Counted from the first letter of the stretch, positions 34,157-47,556 are shown. The stretch is 64,000 nt of DNA from Poa pratensis (GCA_947311845.1 CAMZMU010000062.1:49992788-50056787), one strand, 5' to 3'. Made by a program: numbers and translations. The notes: generated from the sequence alone by a model not told the origin.

Positions 34157-36804
34157 GCATCCCCAAGCTTAGTTCCTACTCGTCCTCGAGTAGGTAAACG
34201 ATAAAAACAAAATAATTTTTGAGGTGACATGCTACTATCATAATCTTGATCATATAATATTGCAAGGCACATGTAAATGAATGAAGTGATCCAAGTCAAT
34301 GGTCTATAATTTGCTACCAAATAGATAATGAGTAAACAATGAATCACACAAGCTAAACGTTTTCATGAATAGTACTTTCGAGACAAGCATCAAACAGTTT
34401 TGCATAAGTGTTAACTCATAAAGCAATAGTTTCTAATAAAAGGTATTTAATCAACACAAAGGAAGAATTTAGTTTCAGCATTTGCTTCAACTTTCAACAT
34501 ATTTATCTCATGGATATTGTCAACACAAAGTAGTATAACAAGTCCAATACATTGCATATAACGCATGTTGTAACAAAGTTGACACTAGTGTTTGCTTGTG
34601 GAAGACAGAAAGAATAGGAAAACTGACTCAACATAAAAGTAAAAGAAAGGCCCTTCGCAGAGGGAAGCAGGGATTAAATCATGTGCTAGAGCTTTTAGGT
34701 TTTTGAAAGCATATAGAGATTGCATAAAATATTTGATACTCCTCCCAACCTTGCTAACACAAGCCATGGCTAACCGAATCCTCGGGTGCCTTCCATCAAT
34801 CACATACCATGGAGGAGTATCTATTTTTGAGAGGTGTTTGTTAATTGTCAACGAATGGTAGCGGGTGAGAACAGTATTCTACCTGTCAACGGACTTTTAA
34901 GAGCGGCTCCCATGAAGGACGTTATTTCTACCAGCAAGGCAGATCATCCCTCTTTCTCTTTGGTTTACACACATTCAGGTATTTCACTGTTTGTCATTGC
35001 TTACTGATGAATCAGGGCAAAAGTGTGAAGAGAATTAATTGGTTAAAGTTGTAATTAATTGGGACTGGGCACCCCGTTGCCAGCTCTTTTTGCAAGTTAT
35101 TGGATAAGCGGATGTATATGCCACTAGTCCAGGTGTAAAAGTCCATCACAAATAGAATAAAGAATAACCACACTAATTCCTCATGAGCTAGTAAACATTG
35201 ACACAAAAAGGGAATAATAACATTTTGAATAATTTAAAGGTAGCACATGAAAAATTTACTTGGAGTGGCAAGGAAATACCACATATAGGTAGTTATGGTG
35301 GACACAAATGGCATGGATTTTGGCTCAAGGATTTGGATGCACGAGAAGCATTCCCTCTCAGTACAGAGTTTAGGCTAGCAAGGTTATGTAAGCAAACAAG
35401 AATATCAACCCGTACACCAAGTTTTATATGACAAACATATTGCAAACGTTATAAGACTTCATACCGTCTTCCTTGTTAACCAAACCCTGTTATTAGAAAA
35501 TATCTAGACCTTAGAGATACCACCGATGCAAACCAAATTTTCAACAAGCTTTACGGTAGTTCTTCACTAATAGGCTTAACTCATGTGATGCACAATTTAA
35601 TCATGATCTACTTGTTAACTCAAAACAATTGACAAGCATCAAGTTATCCAAGTGATCTACAAGATTAAGCAAGTTTTTCCTTATACCAATTACCACATGC
35701 AACATTTTCTGAACCAACCAAACACCAATCAATTTATTTCATCAACTCTCCAAACAAATATAAGTGAAGCAAGAGAGTACTTTCTACAAAAGAAAGCTAA
35801 TAGCTCTGACAAGAGATACATGAAAACAAGAGCTAAAAGCTGAACAGCGCTAGATATGAATACTCAACAAATATAAGTGAAGAATAGGAGTATTCTCATG
35901 AAAAAGCGGAGCGTGTCTCTCTCCCAATCAAGAATGCTAGGGTCCAGTCAAGCTTTATTGAAAATAAAAGTGCAATACTGAAAATAAAAGCACACAGACG
36001 CTCCAAGAAAAGCACATATGATGTGAAAGAATTAAAATATAGTTTCACTAGAGATGACCTGATAATTTTGACGATGAAGAAGGGGATGCCTTGGGCATCC
36101 CCAAGCTTAGACGCTTGAGTCTTCTTGAAATATGCTGGGGAGATCCATGGGAGCCTCCCCAAGCTTAAGCTCTTCACTCTTCTTGATCCTATTATATCAT
36201 CCTTCTCTCTTGACCCTTGAAAACTTCCGTCACACCAAACTCAAAGTAGATCTCATTAGAGGGTTAGTGCATAATCAAAAATTCACATGTTCTATAAAGA
36301 CGCAATATGATTTGTTACTTTAAACATTAGCTACAGCCACTGATGTTATGTGAAGCTCTTCCACCCAAAAAAGAATTTCACTCAACACTAGTAAAAGAGA
36401 ATGCAAAATAAAAAGGCATAATCTGTCTAAAACAGAACAGTCCGCAAAGACGAATTTTTTAGGCACTTACGACGCTCAGATCGAAAACTCTGAACTAATG
36501 AAAGTTTCAGACATTCATAAAGATTACGCACAAAAATTTCAGATTTAATTAACAATCTGGTGATTTTAGGAATTTCGTACAGTGAACAGCAAAAATCTGT
36601 TTCTGCGCAGCAATCAAAATTAAGCATCATCTTAACATTAGAGGCTACTCTTGGCACAACAATGCGAGAAAATAAAGATACAAAGGAGTTGCTACAGAAG
36701 TAAACATCCTTGACTCAATAAAAGAAAAATTGCAGAAAAAAAAAATGGGTTGCCTCCCATAAGCGCTTTTCTTTAACGCCTTTTAGCTAGGCACAAAGCA
36801 TGCA
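34157..36804 (-). other. non-coding 3' interior of element 1
   Basis: Homologous in order to 47557-50151 of element 2. No coding potential was recognised. Confidence 0.6.
36082..36102 (-). other. conserved hairpin, element 1 copy
   Basis: The same 9-bp stem and 3-base loop, followed by AAGCTTAG. Confidence 0.8.
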
Positions 36805-37586
36805 TCAAGTATTACCAAGTGAAGAAAGGTCTAATTCATCAAAAGCTTCATCAAGAACAGGGTTTGTCACACTAGGACTTTTCAGTTTACGTAATTCTTG
36901 GGAAGAAAATTTAAATAGACCATTATGTGACTCACCCTCAAGCTCATTGAACACGTTATCCGTTTTAAACACACCCGTGGGTTTTGGTTTAGAAATTTTT
37001 GGCACATACATAAATTTTTGCTCTCTCCCCACAAAAGCCTTTTGCTTTTTAGTTTTAATAGAGGTAAAAGTAGAACTTATTACATCCATAGCCTCCTCTA
37101 ATTCACCAATCCTAAGATTTTGATTATCTTGAATAGTACTAGTTTCTAAAACAGCAATTCTTTCATTAATGGTTCCCAGTGATTCATCAACTTTGCTAGT
37201 ACTATCAAGGAGATTTGGCAAATTTTTCTCTATAGACTCCAATTTCTTTATAACATCTTCCAAGGTGATCTCATTTTTAATGTTACTAACAGGTGGTGTT
37301 CCTACTAGGCTCTCAATAATATAACTAGCTTCCAACGCAGGGTACCAAGAAAGTTACCTCCCGTCAAAGTGTCCAAGACATATCTATACCAGCTAGTTAT
37401 GCCAACATAAAAATTTCTAAGCAGGATCATAGTGGAATATTTTTTAGTACACCTACGATGAGCATCGCTGATTCTATACCAAGCATCTTTCAAACTTTCT
37501 CCACTTTGTTGCTTAAAAGATCGAACCTCAACTTCAGGAACCAAACATGATGAGCCGAACCAGACATGATAACTAACAGAAAACAA
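36805..37586 (-). pseudogene. gag remnant of LTR element 1
   Basis: Two overlapping minus-strand frames form one damaged gag. 37586-37305 gives SGESLKDAWYRISDAHRRC and FYVGITSWYRYVLD, comparable to the gag core of element 2 (AWERMKSLVKNC, FYAGLN). A frameshift near 37325 leads into 37335-36805, a 176-aa stretch with a coiled-coil-like region (EDVIKKLESIEKNLPNLLD) and a conserved-looking tail (GESHNGLFKFSSQELRKLK). The N-terminal half of gag and the whole protease and polymerase are absent. It could be a residual structural protein or simply decay. Confidence 0.7.
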
Positions 37587-37734
37587 AACTGAAAATAAAC
37601 TAAATGCAAGTAACTAATTTTTTGTGTTTTTGATAATTGAAAGCAAACAAGATAAAATAAAATAAACTAAGCAAGACAAAAACAAAGTAAAGAGATTGGA
37701 AGCGTGAAACTCCCCTTGCAGAAGACTGCTGTCT

Positions 37735-37818
37735 CCCCGGCAACGGCGCCAGAAAAAGAGCTGTTGACGGGAGAGATAGTGAGTCTGCTGAAGCTTCTAC
37801 TCCCCGGCAACGGCGCCA
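37735..37818 (-). other. duplicated tRNA-Asp primer-binding site in element 1
   Basis: CCCCGGCAACGGCGCCA occurs at 37735-37751 and 37802-37818. Each copy is followed by GAAAAAGAGCT, giving a direct repeat with a 67-bp period. Only the copy nearest the LTR (37802-37818) is at the usual distance. Confidence 0.85.
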
Positions 37819-37829
37819 GAAAAAGAGCT

Positions 37830-39401
37830 TGATGGCGTGAATCACACGTTCGTTGGGAGACCCCAAGAGGAAGGTATGATGCAGTTCAGCAGCAAGTTTT
37901 CCCTCAGAAAGAAACCAAGGTTATCGAACCAGTAGGAGCAGCAACTCTTCAGAAGGTTGTTGGTGGCTCGCACGGCGCAACACGATCACCAACGTGGAAT
38001 CTGCACACAACACAATCAAACTACTTTGCCCCAACGAAACAGTGAGGTTGTCAATCTCACTGGCTTGCTGAAAACAAAGGATTAAACGTATGGTGTGGAA
38101 AATGAGTATTAAATTGCAGAGAATGAAAAAGGAACAGTTTGTGGTTGTTTAATCAGTGTAAAAGAATGGACCGGGGTCCACAGTTCACTAGTGGTGTCTC
38201 TCCATAAAAGATAACTAACATGTTGGGTGAACAAATTACAGCTGGGCAATTGACAATAGTGAGCGCATGACAATGCATATATATGACATGTTGACTACTA
38301 TGATATTTAATTGGGCATTACGACAAATACATAGACCGTTATCCAACAGCATCTATGACTAATAATCCACCGCCGGGTTGTCATCCGAGTCCCCCGTTGG
38401 TATTAAGTTGCAAGCAACGGATAATTGCATTAAGTAAAGTGCGTAATGTAAACAAACACATATGCCCGTGGACATAGCATCGTTAGGTTATCCCTAGTGG
38501 CAACAGCACATCCACAACCTTAGAACTTTCTGTCACTGTCCCAGGTTAAACGGAGGCATGAACCCACTATCTAGCATAAATACTCTCTCTTGGAGTTACA
38601 AGCATCTACTTGGCCAAAGCATCTACGAGTAACGGAAAGCATGCAAGATCTTAAATAACATATAAGATAGATTGATAATCAACTTGACATAATATTCAAT
38701 ATTCATCGGATCCCAGCAAACACAACATGTAGCATTACAATAATATGATCTTGATCATGTAGGGCAGCTCACAAGATCTAAACATGATGGCACAAAGTGG
38801 AGAGACAACCATCTAGCTACTGCTATGGACCCGTAGTCCAAGGATGAACTACTCACGCATCACTCCGGAGGCAGGCATGGCGATGTAGAAGCCTCCGGTG
38901 ACGATTCCCCTCTCCGGCAGGGTGCCGGGAAGAGGTTCTGAACCCTCCCGAGCTAGGGTTGATGGCGGCGGCGTCTCTGGAACTTTTCGTGGATATTTGC
39001 TCAGGCACTTAGGGTTTTCGCGTCGGGGGGAATAAGTAGGCGAAAGGGCGGCGGCTGGAGACCCCAGGGGCCCACACCACCCTAGGGCGCGGCAGAGGGG
39101 GGCCCCGCCCTAGGTGCGTGTGGGGCCCTCCTGGCTCTCCTCTGTTGCTCTTCGCTCCGTCAGGTGAGTTCTGGAAAAATAGGACCCCCGTGTAGTTTCG
39201 TCCAATTCCGAGAATATTTCCAGACTAGCTTTTCTGGAATACAAAAACAGCAGAAAACAGGAACTGGCACTTCGGCATCTTGTTAATAGGTTAGTCCCAA
39301 AAAATGTATAAAAGTGATATAAAGCAGATGCAAAACATGTAGCAATTGGTATAAAACAAGCATGGAACATCAAAAATTATAGATACGTTTGAGACGTATC
39401 A
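37830..39401 (-). repeat. 5' LTR of element 1
   Basis: 1572 bp. The minus-strand primer-binding site follows within about 11 bases of its inner edge. Confidence 0.92.
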
Positions 39402-40722
39402 GTGGCCCAAAGTATCCCAACATATGCGATGAGTGTGTTCAAATTCTCAAAACAAATTTGCAAGGGAATCACTGACGCAATGTCGCATTTTTGGTGGGGT
39501 GATGAGGAAGACCAGAGGAGAATGCACTGGTTTGCTTGGTGGAAAATGTGTGTTCCAAAAGGACAAGGAAGAATGGGTTCCGGGATATTCACTGTTTTAA
39601 TTTAGCTCTTCTTGCGAAACAATGTTGGAGACTCTTGGAACACGGTGATTCATTATGTGCCAGGGTGTTGAGAGCAAAATATTACAATGACGAAAGTATT
39701 CTGAATGTAAATCTGAAGAAGGGATCTTCCTATGTCTGGCAGAGCATATGGGCGGGTATTCAGACGTTTAAGAAAGGATGCATTTGGCGAGTAGGAGATG
39801 GAGCAGACATAAATATATGGGAAGACTGCTGGATACCAAGCAGTCAGGATAGGAAAATTGTTACTCACCGAGGAAATATTGTGTTAACAAGGTACAGGAA
39901 CTGATTGACCCAGCCACAGGTTGTTGGGATGAGGTGTTAATCCGCGAAAATTTCTGGGGCATCGATGCTGAAAGAATTCTTCAGATTCCTTTGCCTAGAC
40001 ATGACGTATCTGATTTTATAGCTTGGCACTATAACAAGAGTGGAAGGTTTTCGGTTAAATCGGCATATTATGTGGAATGGGAAGCACAATATGGGCACAC
40101 AATTCTGTCTACCAATGGACATAGTAATGCATATCAAAACCGGTTTGGAAGGGTTTATGGTCTCTAAGGGTACCGGCTAAAATCAAAATTTTCTTGTGGC
40201 GATGTATGAATGGCTCCGTACCATGTTACTGTGTTCTTGCTAATCGCCATATGCGGGATAGTGGTCAGTGTGAAATTTGCAAGCTGGGGGCAGAAGATAT
40301 TAGACATATGCTGTTTGATTGTGGCCGAGCCAAAGGAATTTGGCGGGCGCTGGGTTTGCATGAAATAATAGCCCAAGCTCTACTGGTTGATAGGTCGGGT
40401 TCAACGATGATAGAAGCAATGCTCTGTGACACTAAACTGAAGGAGAAATATATGGAGCCCGTCTCGACTATCGACGTCCTCTCAGTCGCTACTGCGGAGG
40501 GTTTGGTAATGGCAAAACAACTAGCCTGCCATAACCTCATAGTTCAATCAGACTGCGCAACTGTAGTGGAAGCAATCAATTCAGGTCTCTACCTGTCGAC
40601 TGTGGCTAGTCACATTCTGGATGAATGCGGTGATCTAGTGCTAGGTTTTGGCAAAGTAGTGTTTCAACATTGTAATAGGGAGTCCAATGAGACGGCAAAT
40701 GAGATAGCTAAGTATGGGAGGG
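39402..40722 (+). pseudogene. L1-like LINE, part 2 of 3 (RT end, zinc-binding and RNase H regions)
   Basis: The frame continues directly from part 1: SIPTYAMSVFKFSKQICKGI, HFWWGDEEDQRRMHWFAW, then a zf-RVT-like region (IKIFLWRCMNGSVPCYCVLA, CEICKLGAEDIRHMLFDC). It ends with an RNase H-like tail (IVQSDCATVVEAINSG, SNETANEIAKYGR). Between about 40460 and 40480 the linker and the first part of RNase H seem deleted, since text jumps from KEKYMEPVS to DVLSVATAEGLVMAK. Frameshifts occur near 39575, 39890 and 40170. LTR element 3 interrupts it after 40722. Confidence 0.88.
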
Positions 40723-42043
40723 TGATACGTCTCCAACGTATCCATAATTTCTGTTGTTCCATGCTTATATTATACCATTTGCTACATGTTTTATATACAC
40801 TTCATATCACTTTTATGCATTTTCTGGGACTAACCTATTAACAAGATGCCGAAGTGCCAGTTCCCTGTTTTCTGCTGTTTTTGATTCCAGAAAACTACTT
40901 CTGCGAATATTCTCGGAATTGCACGAAACAAAAGGCCAAGTCCCTATTTTTCCAACACGTACACGGAGTCCGAAAGAGAGACGAAGGGGAGCCACGAGGT
41001 GGCCAAACCACCTGGCGGCGCGGCCCCCCCTTCTGCCGCGCCAGCTGGTGAGGAGGCCCACCTCGGGCTCCACCGACGTTGCCCCTTCGCCTATTTATTC
41101 CCCCCGAGGCATAAACCCTAAAAAACCGAGCCATATTCCACGAAGGGTTCCGCAGCGCCGCCGCCATCGACGACAAGTTTCGGGGGACAGAATCTCTGTT
41201 CCGGCACGCCGCCGGGACGGGGAATTGCCCCGGAGTCATCTCCATCGACTCCACTGCCATCTTCATCGCCGCTGCTGACTCCCATGATGAGGAGGGAGTA
41301 GTTCTCCCCCGAGGCTGAGGGCTCTACCGGTAGCTATGTGGTTTATCTCTCTCTCCCATGATGTGATCTTTATGTGATCATGAGCTTTGTAATCTAGTTG
41401 AACAAGTAGATGTTACTCTTTATCTATTATGCCACTCTAGAGGTTACTTTAATATGAACTCGGATTCACTCTCCACGGTGTGAAGGTGACAGTGTGCACA
41501 TCGTGTGTGATTCCTTTATGACGTTGTCGGTGTTTGTTTACTCAGACTTTGAGGTGTGCTTTTGCAGCCCTACGCAATGAATGGTGTTCATTATCCAACA
41601 AGAGAGTGTTTGAGAGTAGCATTTATTTATTCAATTATGAGATCATTGTTGAGAGTACCACTAGTGAAAGTATGATCACTAGGCCTTGTTTCTAAGCATT
41701 GAAACACCATTTACAACAAGTTCTGCTACATGTTTACTTGCTGCCATCTTTATTTCAGATTGCAGTTACTACTTATAATCATCCCTATCACTTGTATTTC
41801 ACTATCTCTTCGCCGAACTAGTGCGCCTATACATCTGACAAGTGTATTGGGTGTGTTGGGGACACAAGAGACTTCTTGTATCTTAATTGCAGGGTTGCTT
41901 GAGAGGAATATCTTTGACCTCTACCTCCCTGAGTTCGATAAACCTTGGGTGATTCACTTAAGGGAAACTTGCTGCTGTTCTACAAACCTCTGCTCTTGGA
42001 GGCCCAACACTGTCTACAAGAATAGAAGCACACGTAGACATCA
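40723..42043 (+). repeat. 5' LTR of element 3
   Basis: 1321 bp. The outer 250 bp closely match the outer part of element 2's LTRs, while the inner part differs. Confidence 0.92.
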
Positions 42044-42053
42044 AGCTATTTTC

Positions 42054-42071
42054 TGGCGCCGTTGTCGGGGA
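42054..42071 (+). other. tRNA-Asp primer-binding site of element 3
   Basis: TGGCGCCGTTGTCGGGGA, ten bases inside the 5' LTR edge. It is the expected complement of the tRNA-Asp 3' end used by many grass gypsy elements. Confidence 0.85.
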
Positions 42072-42216
42072 GGTAAGGTAAAAGGTATTCACATCCTCTG
42101 GCTACAAAGTTATTTTCTAGTATTGTTGCTAGTGTGTGAGTGCTCGAAGTTATTTCCTTTAGATTCTGCAATTATATCTTTTTGTTTCTTGTTTTTATTT
42201 TCACTAGTTAGGCTTA

Positions 42217-43043
42217 ATGGAAAACAACAAAAAAATTAGAGATCTTTATGAACTTTATATTGAATTAGGACATGATGCTTTTGAGGAGAAAATTAAAAAA
42301 CCTATGGAGGCTTGTTTGCATGATGGTAGCAATGGTATTACTATAAATTCTTTGAACACCATTATTGCCAATGCTGTGGAAAAGTCTAAGCTTGGGGAAG
42401 CTAGTTGTGATGAATATGATATTTTTAGTCCCCCAAGCTTTAAGGAGGAAATTTGCTTTCATGATACTTTGCCTCCAATATATGATGATTATAATCATTG
42501 TGATATTTTCAGTCCACCTACTATTGAGGATATAGTTTATGTTGATTATGATATGCCTCCTATATATGATGTTTATAATGATGAATATGATATTCTCAGT
42601 CCATCTACTATTGAGGATAAAAATCATTTTGATTATTCTATGCCTCCTATTTATGATGATTACAATGATGGATGTGATACTTTTACTCACACTATTATTA
42701 ATGATTATGTTATGTGGAGAGTAATGGTACTTTTATGCATGTGGATCATGATAAGAATGCTTTATGTGATAGCTATATTGTTGAGTTTATTCATGATGCC
42801 GCTGAAAATTATTTTGAGAGAGGAAAGTATGGTTATAGAAATCTTTATGTTACTAAACCACCTCTCTTTATGATGAAAGTTTTGAGCTTTCTCTTGATTT
42901 GCTTTTATTTGCTGGGTACTTTAAGACCTACTGAAAGTTCTTATGAGAGAGGGAGACACGGCTTCATATATCACAATAATATTAAGTCTCCTCTCTTTAT
43001 GTTGAAATTTTTGAAGTTGCACTTGTTTTGCCTTCCATGCTAG
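42217..43043 (+). pseudogene. element 3 internal ORF, repeat-rich acidic protein, frameshifted
   Basis: 42217-42873 opens with MENNKKIRDLYELYIELGHD and carries a tandem repeat of roughly 33-38 residues, each ending in PPIYDDYND-like text (copies near residues 65-90, 95-120 and 130-150). Near 42710 the likely frame moves to 42714-43043 (FMHVDHDKNALCDSYIVEFI, then a hydrophobic tail with LKLHLFCLP). No gag, protease or polymerase motif is visible. Similar proteins occur in non-autonomous Triticeae retroelements as far as I recall. The function is unknown and I do not assign one. Confidence 0.6.
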
Positions 43044-45908
43044 TCACTTTATGCTTTATTGATTTATTTCTTACAAGACTCCTTTGCATAGGAAGTGGGT
43101 TAGACTTAAATGTGTTTGGTATTTGCTTTTTGATGCTCTCTTATATTCAACTCTTATACATATGAGAGCATTATCAAAATCACTATGCCTAGCTAAAAGG
43201 CTTTAAAGAAAAGCGCTTATGGGAGACAACCCATCGTTTTTATTTGCTGTTATTTTTATTTTCTTTGAGTCAAGGAGTTTTGTCACTTCTGTAGCAACTC
43301 CTTTGTATCTTTATTTTATCGCATTGTTGTGCCAAGTAAAGTTCTATATTGAAAGTTGATGCAAGATTTGGATTTCTGCGCAGTAACAGATTTTTGGCTG
43401 TCACGAATTTGAGCTTTTCTCCCTGTAGAAAATTCGAAAAATTCTACGAAAAATCACGCATCTCCTGAGATATGTACGCAACTTTCATTATTTTGGGCCA
43501 GATCCATCTGAGAAACTTAAGTGCCTCGAAAAATTCCGTCTTTACAGACTGTTCTGTTTTTGACAGATTCTGCCTTTTGTTTTGCATTCGCTCTTTTACG
43601 ATGTTTGTGTGGATTTCTTTGCTCCACAAAGCATTGGTGGCTGTAGCTAATGTCCAGAAGCTTTGGGAATGATTGTTTCATTACAGAATATGAGAATTTT
43701 TGTTTATGCACTAACCCTCTAATGAGAACTGTCTTGAGTTTGGTGTGAAGGAAGTTTTCAAGGATCAAGCGAGAAGGGTGATATTATGTGATCAAGAAGA
43801 GTGAAAAGCTTAAGCTTGGGGATGCCCCCGTGGTTCATCCCCAACCATATTCAGAGAACTCAAGCGTCTAAGCTTGGGGATGCCCAAGGCATCCCCTTCT
43901 TCATCAACAACTTATCAGGTCATCTCTAGTGAAACTATATTTTAATTCTTTCACATCTTATGCGCTTTACTTGGAGCGTCTGTGTGCTTTTATTTTTGTT
44001 TTGTTTGAATAAATTCGGATCCTAGCAATCCTTGTGTGGGAGAGAGACACGCTCCGCTTTTTCATGTGAATACTCATGTTCTTCACTTATATTTGTTGAG
44101 TATTCTTAACTAGCTACTGCAGTGCTTTTAGCTCCTGTTTTTCATGCATCTCTTCGAGCTGTTAGCACGTGTTTATAAACACTCTCTTGCTGCATTATAT
44201 TATCATTTGGAGAGTTTATGTTTAAATAAGTTGATTGGTGTTTGCTTGGAAAAAGAAAATGCTACATGTGGTAGTGGTATGATGAAAAACTTGCATAGTC
44301 TTGTAGATCATTGAAACTTTGATAACTTGATTCTTTGCAAATGTTTTGAGGTATTAGATGGTAAAGCTTGCTGGTTAATTAAGTTAAAAACATTAGTGGA
44401 TTGTTGTCTTTGAGCTTGTACCGTACTACAAACTATACTAAAATTGTTGAAGGTGTAGTTGGATTTGATAGCTTTCCATGTCTGAAAGTTCATCGTAGTA
44501 ACTAAGTTGTGCTGAAGGTCGAGGGATCTAACGGGGTACTTGTACCGCCGTGAACGGCCCTTCTTGGAGTGAATTTTAATCATGCTCTTAATGTTGAACC
44601 TGCTAGTTGTTTGCAATAAGCTTGTGAGTTCTTTTTGACTAATGTTAAGCTACGGTTTTTGGCACTTCCACCATCCATATTTTGCTAGCCTCTTCGGTGC
44701 TGTGCATTGCCTTCTGCTCACATTGAGAGTTGTGCATACTTCGCCAGTACATCCAACCCCGTGGGAGAACTTCCTCTTGTTCTCCTACACATAAGCCCAT
44801 ACATCTTCCTCAAAACAGCCACCATACCTACCTACCACAGCATTTCCATAGCTGTTCCGAGATATATTGCCATGCAACATCCATCTTACATTACATGACT
44901 TGTTGTCATTCATCACATACATATTGCTTTGCATGATTCTATACAGCTGATGTGTGGTTTACCCATGTTACGCTAGATCATTGCATATCCTGCTACACTG
45001 GCAGAGGCATTCAGTTTCATACATCATGTCTAGTTTATTATGAGTTATTTGTACCAAAAAGTGTGTTGTTGTATTAGGATGTTGCCCCTGAATGTGAAAA
45101 GAGCCATTGAGCCATCGAAAAGAGAAACAGAAAAAGAAAAAAAATAGAAAAAGGAAAAAAGAAAAAAAAGAAGAATAAAGAAAAAGGGGGCAACATTACT
45201 ATCCTTTGTTCACACTTGTGCTCATGTTATGGCACCTGCATTATTCATAGTCATCATTTGTGCTCATGTTTAGCACCTATACTCCATGTGAGAGAGTTTT
45301 CATGTTCTATTGTATAACTATGTGGGGAATTTACACTATAGAACTTGGGTTGTATATTCCAATGATGAGCCTCCTCAAAAGTGCTCTAGGTCTTCATGAG
45401 CAACCAAGTTGGATGCACCCCCACTAGTTCCATTAGAGAGCTTTCATACACATATAGCTCTATGTGCATCCGTTGCATGGCAATCACTACTCCTTACATA
45501 GCTTCGATCATAAGACTTCCTCTTGTCTAATGATCACTTATAGCTTTGTGAGACTTTCTTCCTTTGGCCTTCCAAACCCCCATTAATGTTCTCTTTGCCA
45601 TAACATCATGGTGCCAATACCAATGCTTGCGCTCACCGGTTGAGTAGACTTCGAAACAGTTGATTCATGACGTTCATTTTATATTTACTTGGCTGAATCC
45701 TTCTATGTTATGAAAATTTACTTGATGCTTGGTTTGAAGGATAGAACTCCTATGCTGGATACTTAAATCATCTTTAATGAACCTTGTACGGTTTCATGTC
45801 TTTGAAGCAATAGTTCATGAAAACTTTTAGCTTGTTTGACTCTTGCTTTGTCTTTTGATATCAACTATATACATTTGCCTTGAATGATTTGATCACAGCT
45901 TACATGTC
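43044..45908 (+). other. non-coding interior of element 3
   Basis: It reads as the opposite-strand counterpart of the element 2 interior. A poly-purine stretch lies at about 45115-45190 (AGAAAAAG-type). No gene was recognised. Confidence 0.6.
43876..43896 (+). other. conserved hairpin, element 3 copy
   Basis: A perfect 9-bp stem GGGGATGCC / GGCATCCCC with a 3-base loop. It also occurs in elements 1 and 2. Confidence 0.8.
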
Positions 45909-47556
45909 TGGTGGCTCTAAGTTGACGAGAGAATATCTCCCCGGCAATAGTGCCAGAAACAATGCTTGTACGTCACACGTCAGTTGGGAACCCCAAGAGG
46001 AAGGTATGATGAGTGCAGCAGTAAGTTTTCCCTCAGTATGAAACCAAGGTTTAATCGATCCAGTAGGAAAACGAGGTTTGCTTCGAAGGTGTTGGTGAAG
46101 GAGTGTAGTGCGGCGCAACACCAGGGATTCCGGTGCCAACGTGGAACCTGCACAACACAACCAAATTACTTTGCCCCAACTTAACAGTGAGGTTGTCAAT
46201 CTCACCGGCTTGCTGAAAACAAAGGGTTAAACGTATCGAATGGAAAATGATGTTTGTTTGCATAAAACAGTAGAGAACAATGATTGCAGTAGATTGTATT
46301 TCAGATGTAAAAGAATGGACCGGGGTCCACAGTTCACTAGTGGTGTCTCTCCAATAAGATAACTAACATGCTGGGTAAACAAATTACAGCTGGGCAATTG
46401 ACAATTGATAAGTGCATATAACATGCATGTGTGAGCTGTGGTGTCTACTATGAGATTCATTTGGGCATTACGACAAAGTACATAGACCGCTATCCAGCAT
46501 GCATCTATGCCTAAATAGTCCACTTTCCGGTTAACATCCGTACCCCTTCCAGTATTAAGTTGCAAGCAACAGACAATTGCATTAAGTAATGTGCGTAATG
46601 TAAACAATACATTCATCCTTGAATAAAGCATTGCTGTTTTACCCCTAGTGGCAACAACACATCTACAACCTTAGAACTTGCTGTCACTATCCCAGGTTAA
46701 ATAGAGGTTGAACCCAACTATCATGCATAAATACCCCCTCTTGGAGTTACAAGTATTCACGTGGCCAAGGCTTCAACAAGTAACGGAGAGCATGCAAGAT
46801 CACAAATGACATAGACATGATAATATAATATTCAGCTCCACATAGGTATCAATATAAGTCAGATCCCAGCAAACACAACATGTAGCATTACAATAAGATG
46901 ATCTTGATCATGATAGGCAGCTCACAAGATCTAAACATGATGGCACAAGTGGAGAAGACAACCATCTAGCTACTGCTATGGACCCATAGTCCAAGGATGA
47001 ACTACTCACGCATCACTCCGGAGGCGGGCATGGCGATGTAGAGCCCTCCGGTGATGATTCCCCTCTCCGGCAGGGTGCCGGGAAGAGCTTCAGAAACCCC
47101 CGAGTTAGGGTTGACGACGGCGGCGGCAGCGAATATGTTCTGGATGAAAGGCTCGGTGTTTTAGGGTTTTCGCGTCTCGGGGAATAAATAGGCGAAGGGG
47201 CGATGTCGGCGGACCCCCGAGGGGCCCAAACCACCTGGCGGCGCGGTGGGCCCACTGCCGCGCCGCCTATGGTTTGGCCACCTCGTGGCTCTCCTTCGTC
47301 TCTCCTTCGGACTCCGTGTACGTGCTGGAAAAATAGGGACTGGCCTTTTGTTTCGTGCAATTCCGAGAATATTTCCAGAAGTAACTTTCTGAAACCAAAA
47401 ACAGCAGAAAACAGGGAACTGGCACTGTGGCATCTTGTTAATAGGTTAGTCCCAGAAAATGCATAAAAGTGATACGAAGTGTATATAAAACATGTAGCAA
47501 ATGGTATAATATAAGCATGGAACAGCAGAAATTATGGATACGTTGGAGACGTATCA
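45909..47556 (-). repeat. 3' LTR of element 2
   Basis: 1648 bp, nearly identical to 52428-54072. The most variable patch is the GC-rich stretch near 47225-47270. Confidence 0.93.

Larger units (their letters stand above)
32579..39401 (-). mobile_element. LTR element 1, complete non-autonomous gypsy/Athila-like element
   Basis: 6823 bp, flanked by the TSD GTGGC (32574-32578 and 39402-39406). LTRs: 32579-34156 (3' LTR) and 37830-39401 (5' LTR). On the minus strand each starts TGATACGTTT or TGATACGTCT and ends CATCA. The tRNA-Asp primer site (TGGCGCCGTTGCCGGGG on minus) lies at 37802-37818 and is duplicated at 37735-37751. A purine tract with CTAAGCTTGGGGATGC abuts the 3' LTR. Internal DNA is only 3.7 kb, with broken gag pieces and no protease or polymerase. 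The two LTRs differ by few substitutions and small indels by eye, so the insertion is young. Confidence 0.92.

Noticed and set aside
40754..41278. A 174-codon frame in the LTR of element 3
   Set aside because: It is inside an LTR, repeats at 54247-54762 in the partner LTR, and has no domain.
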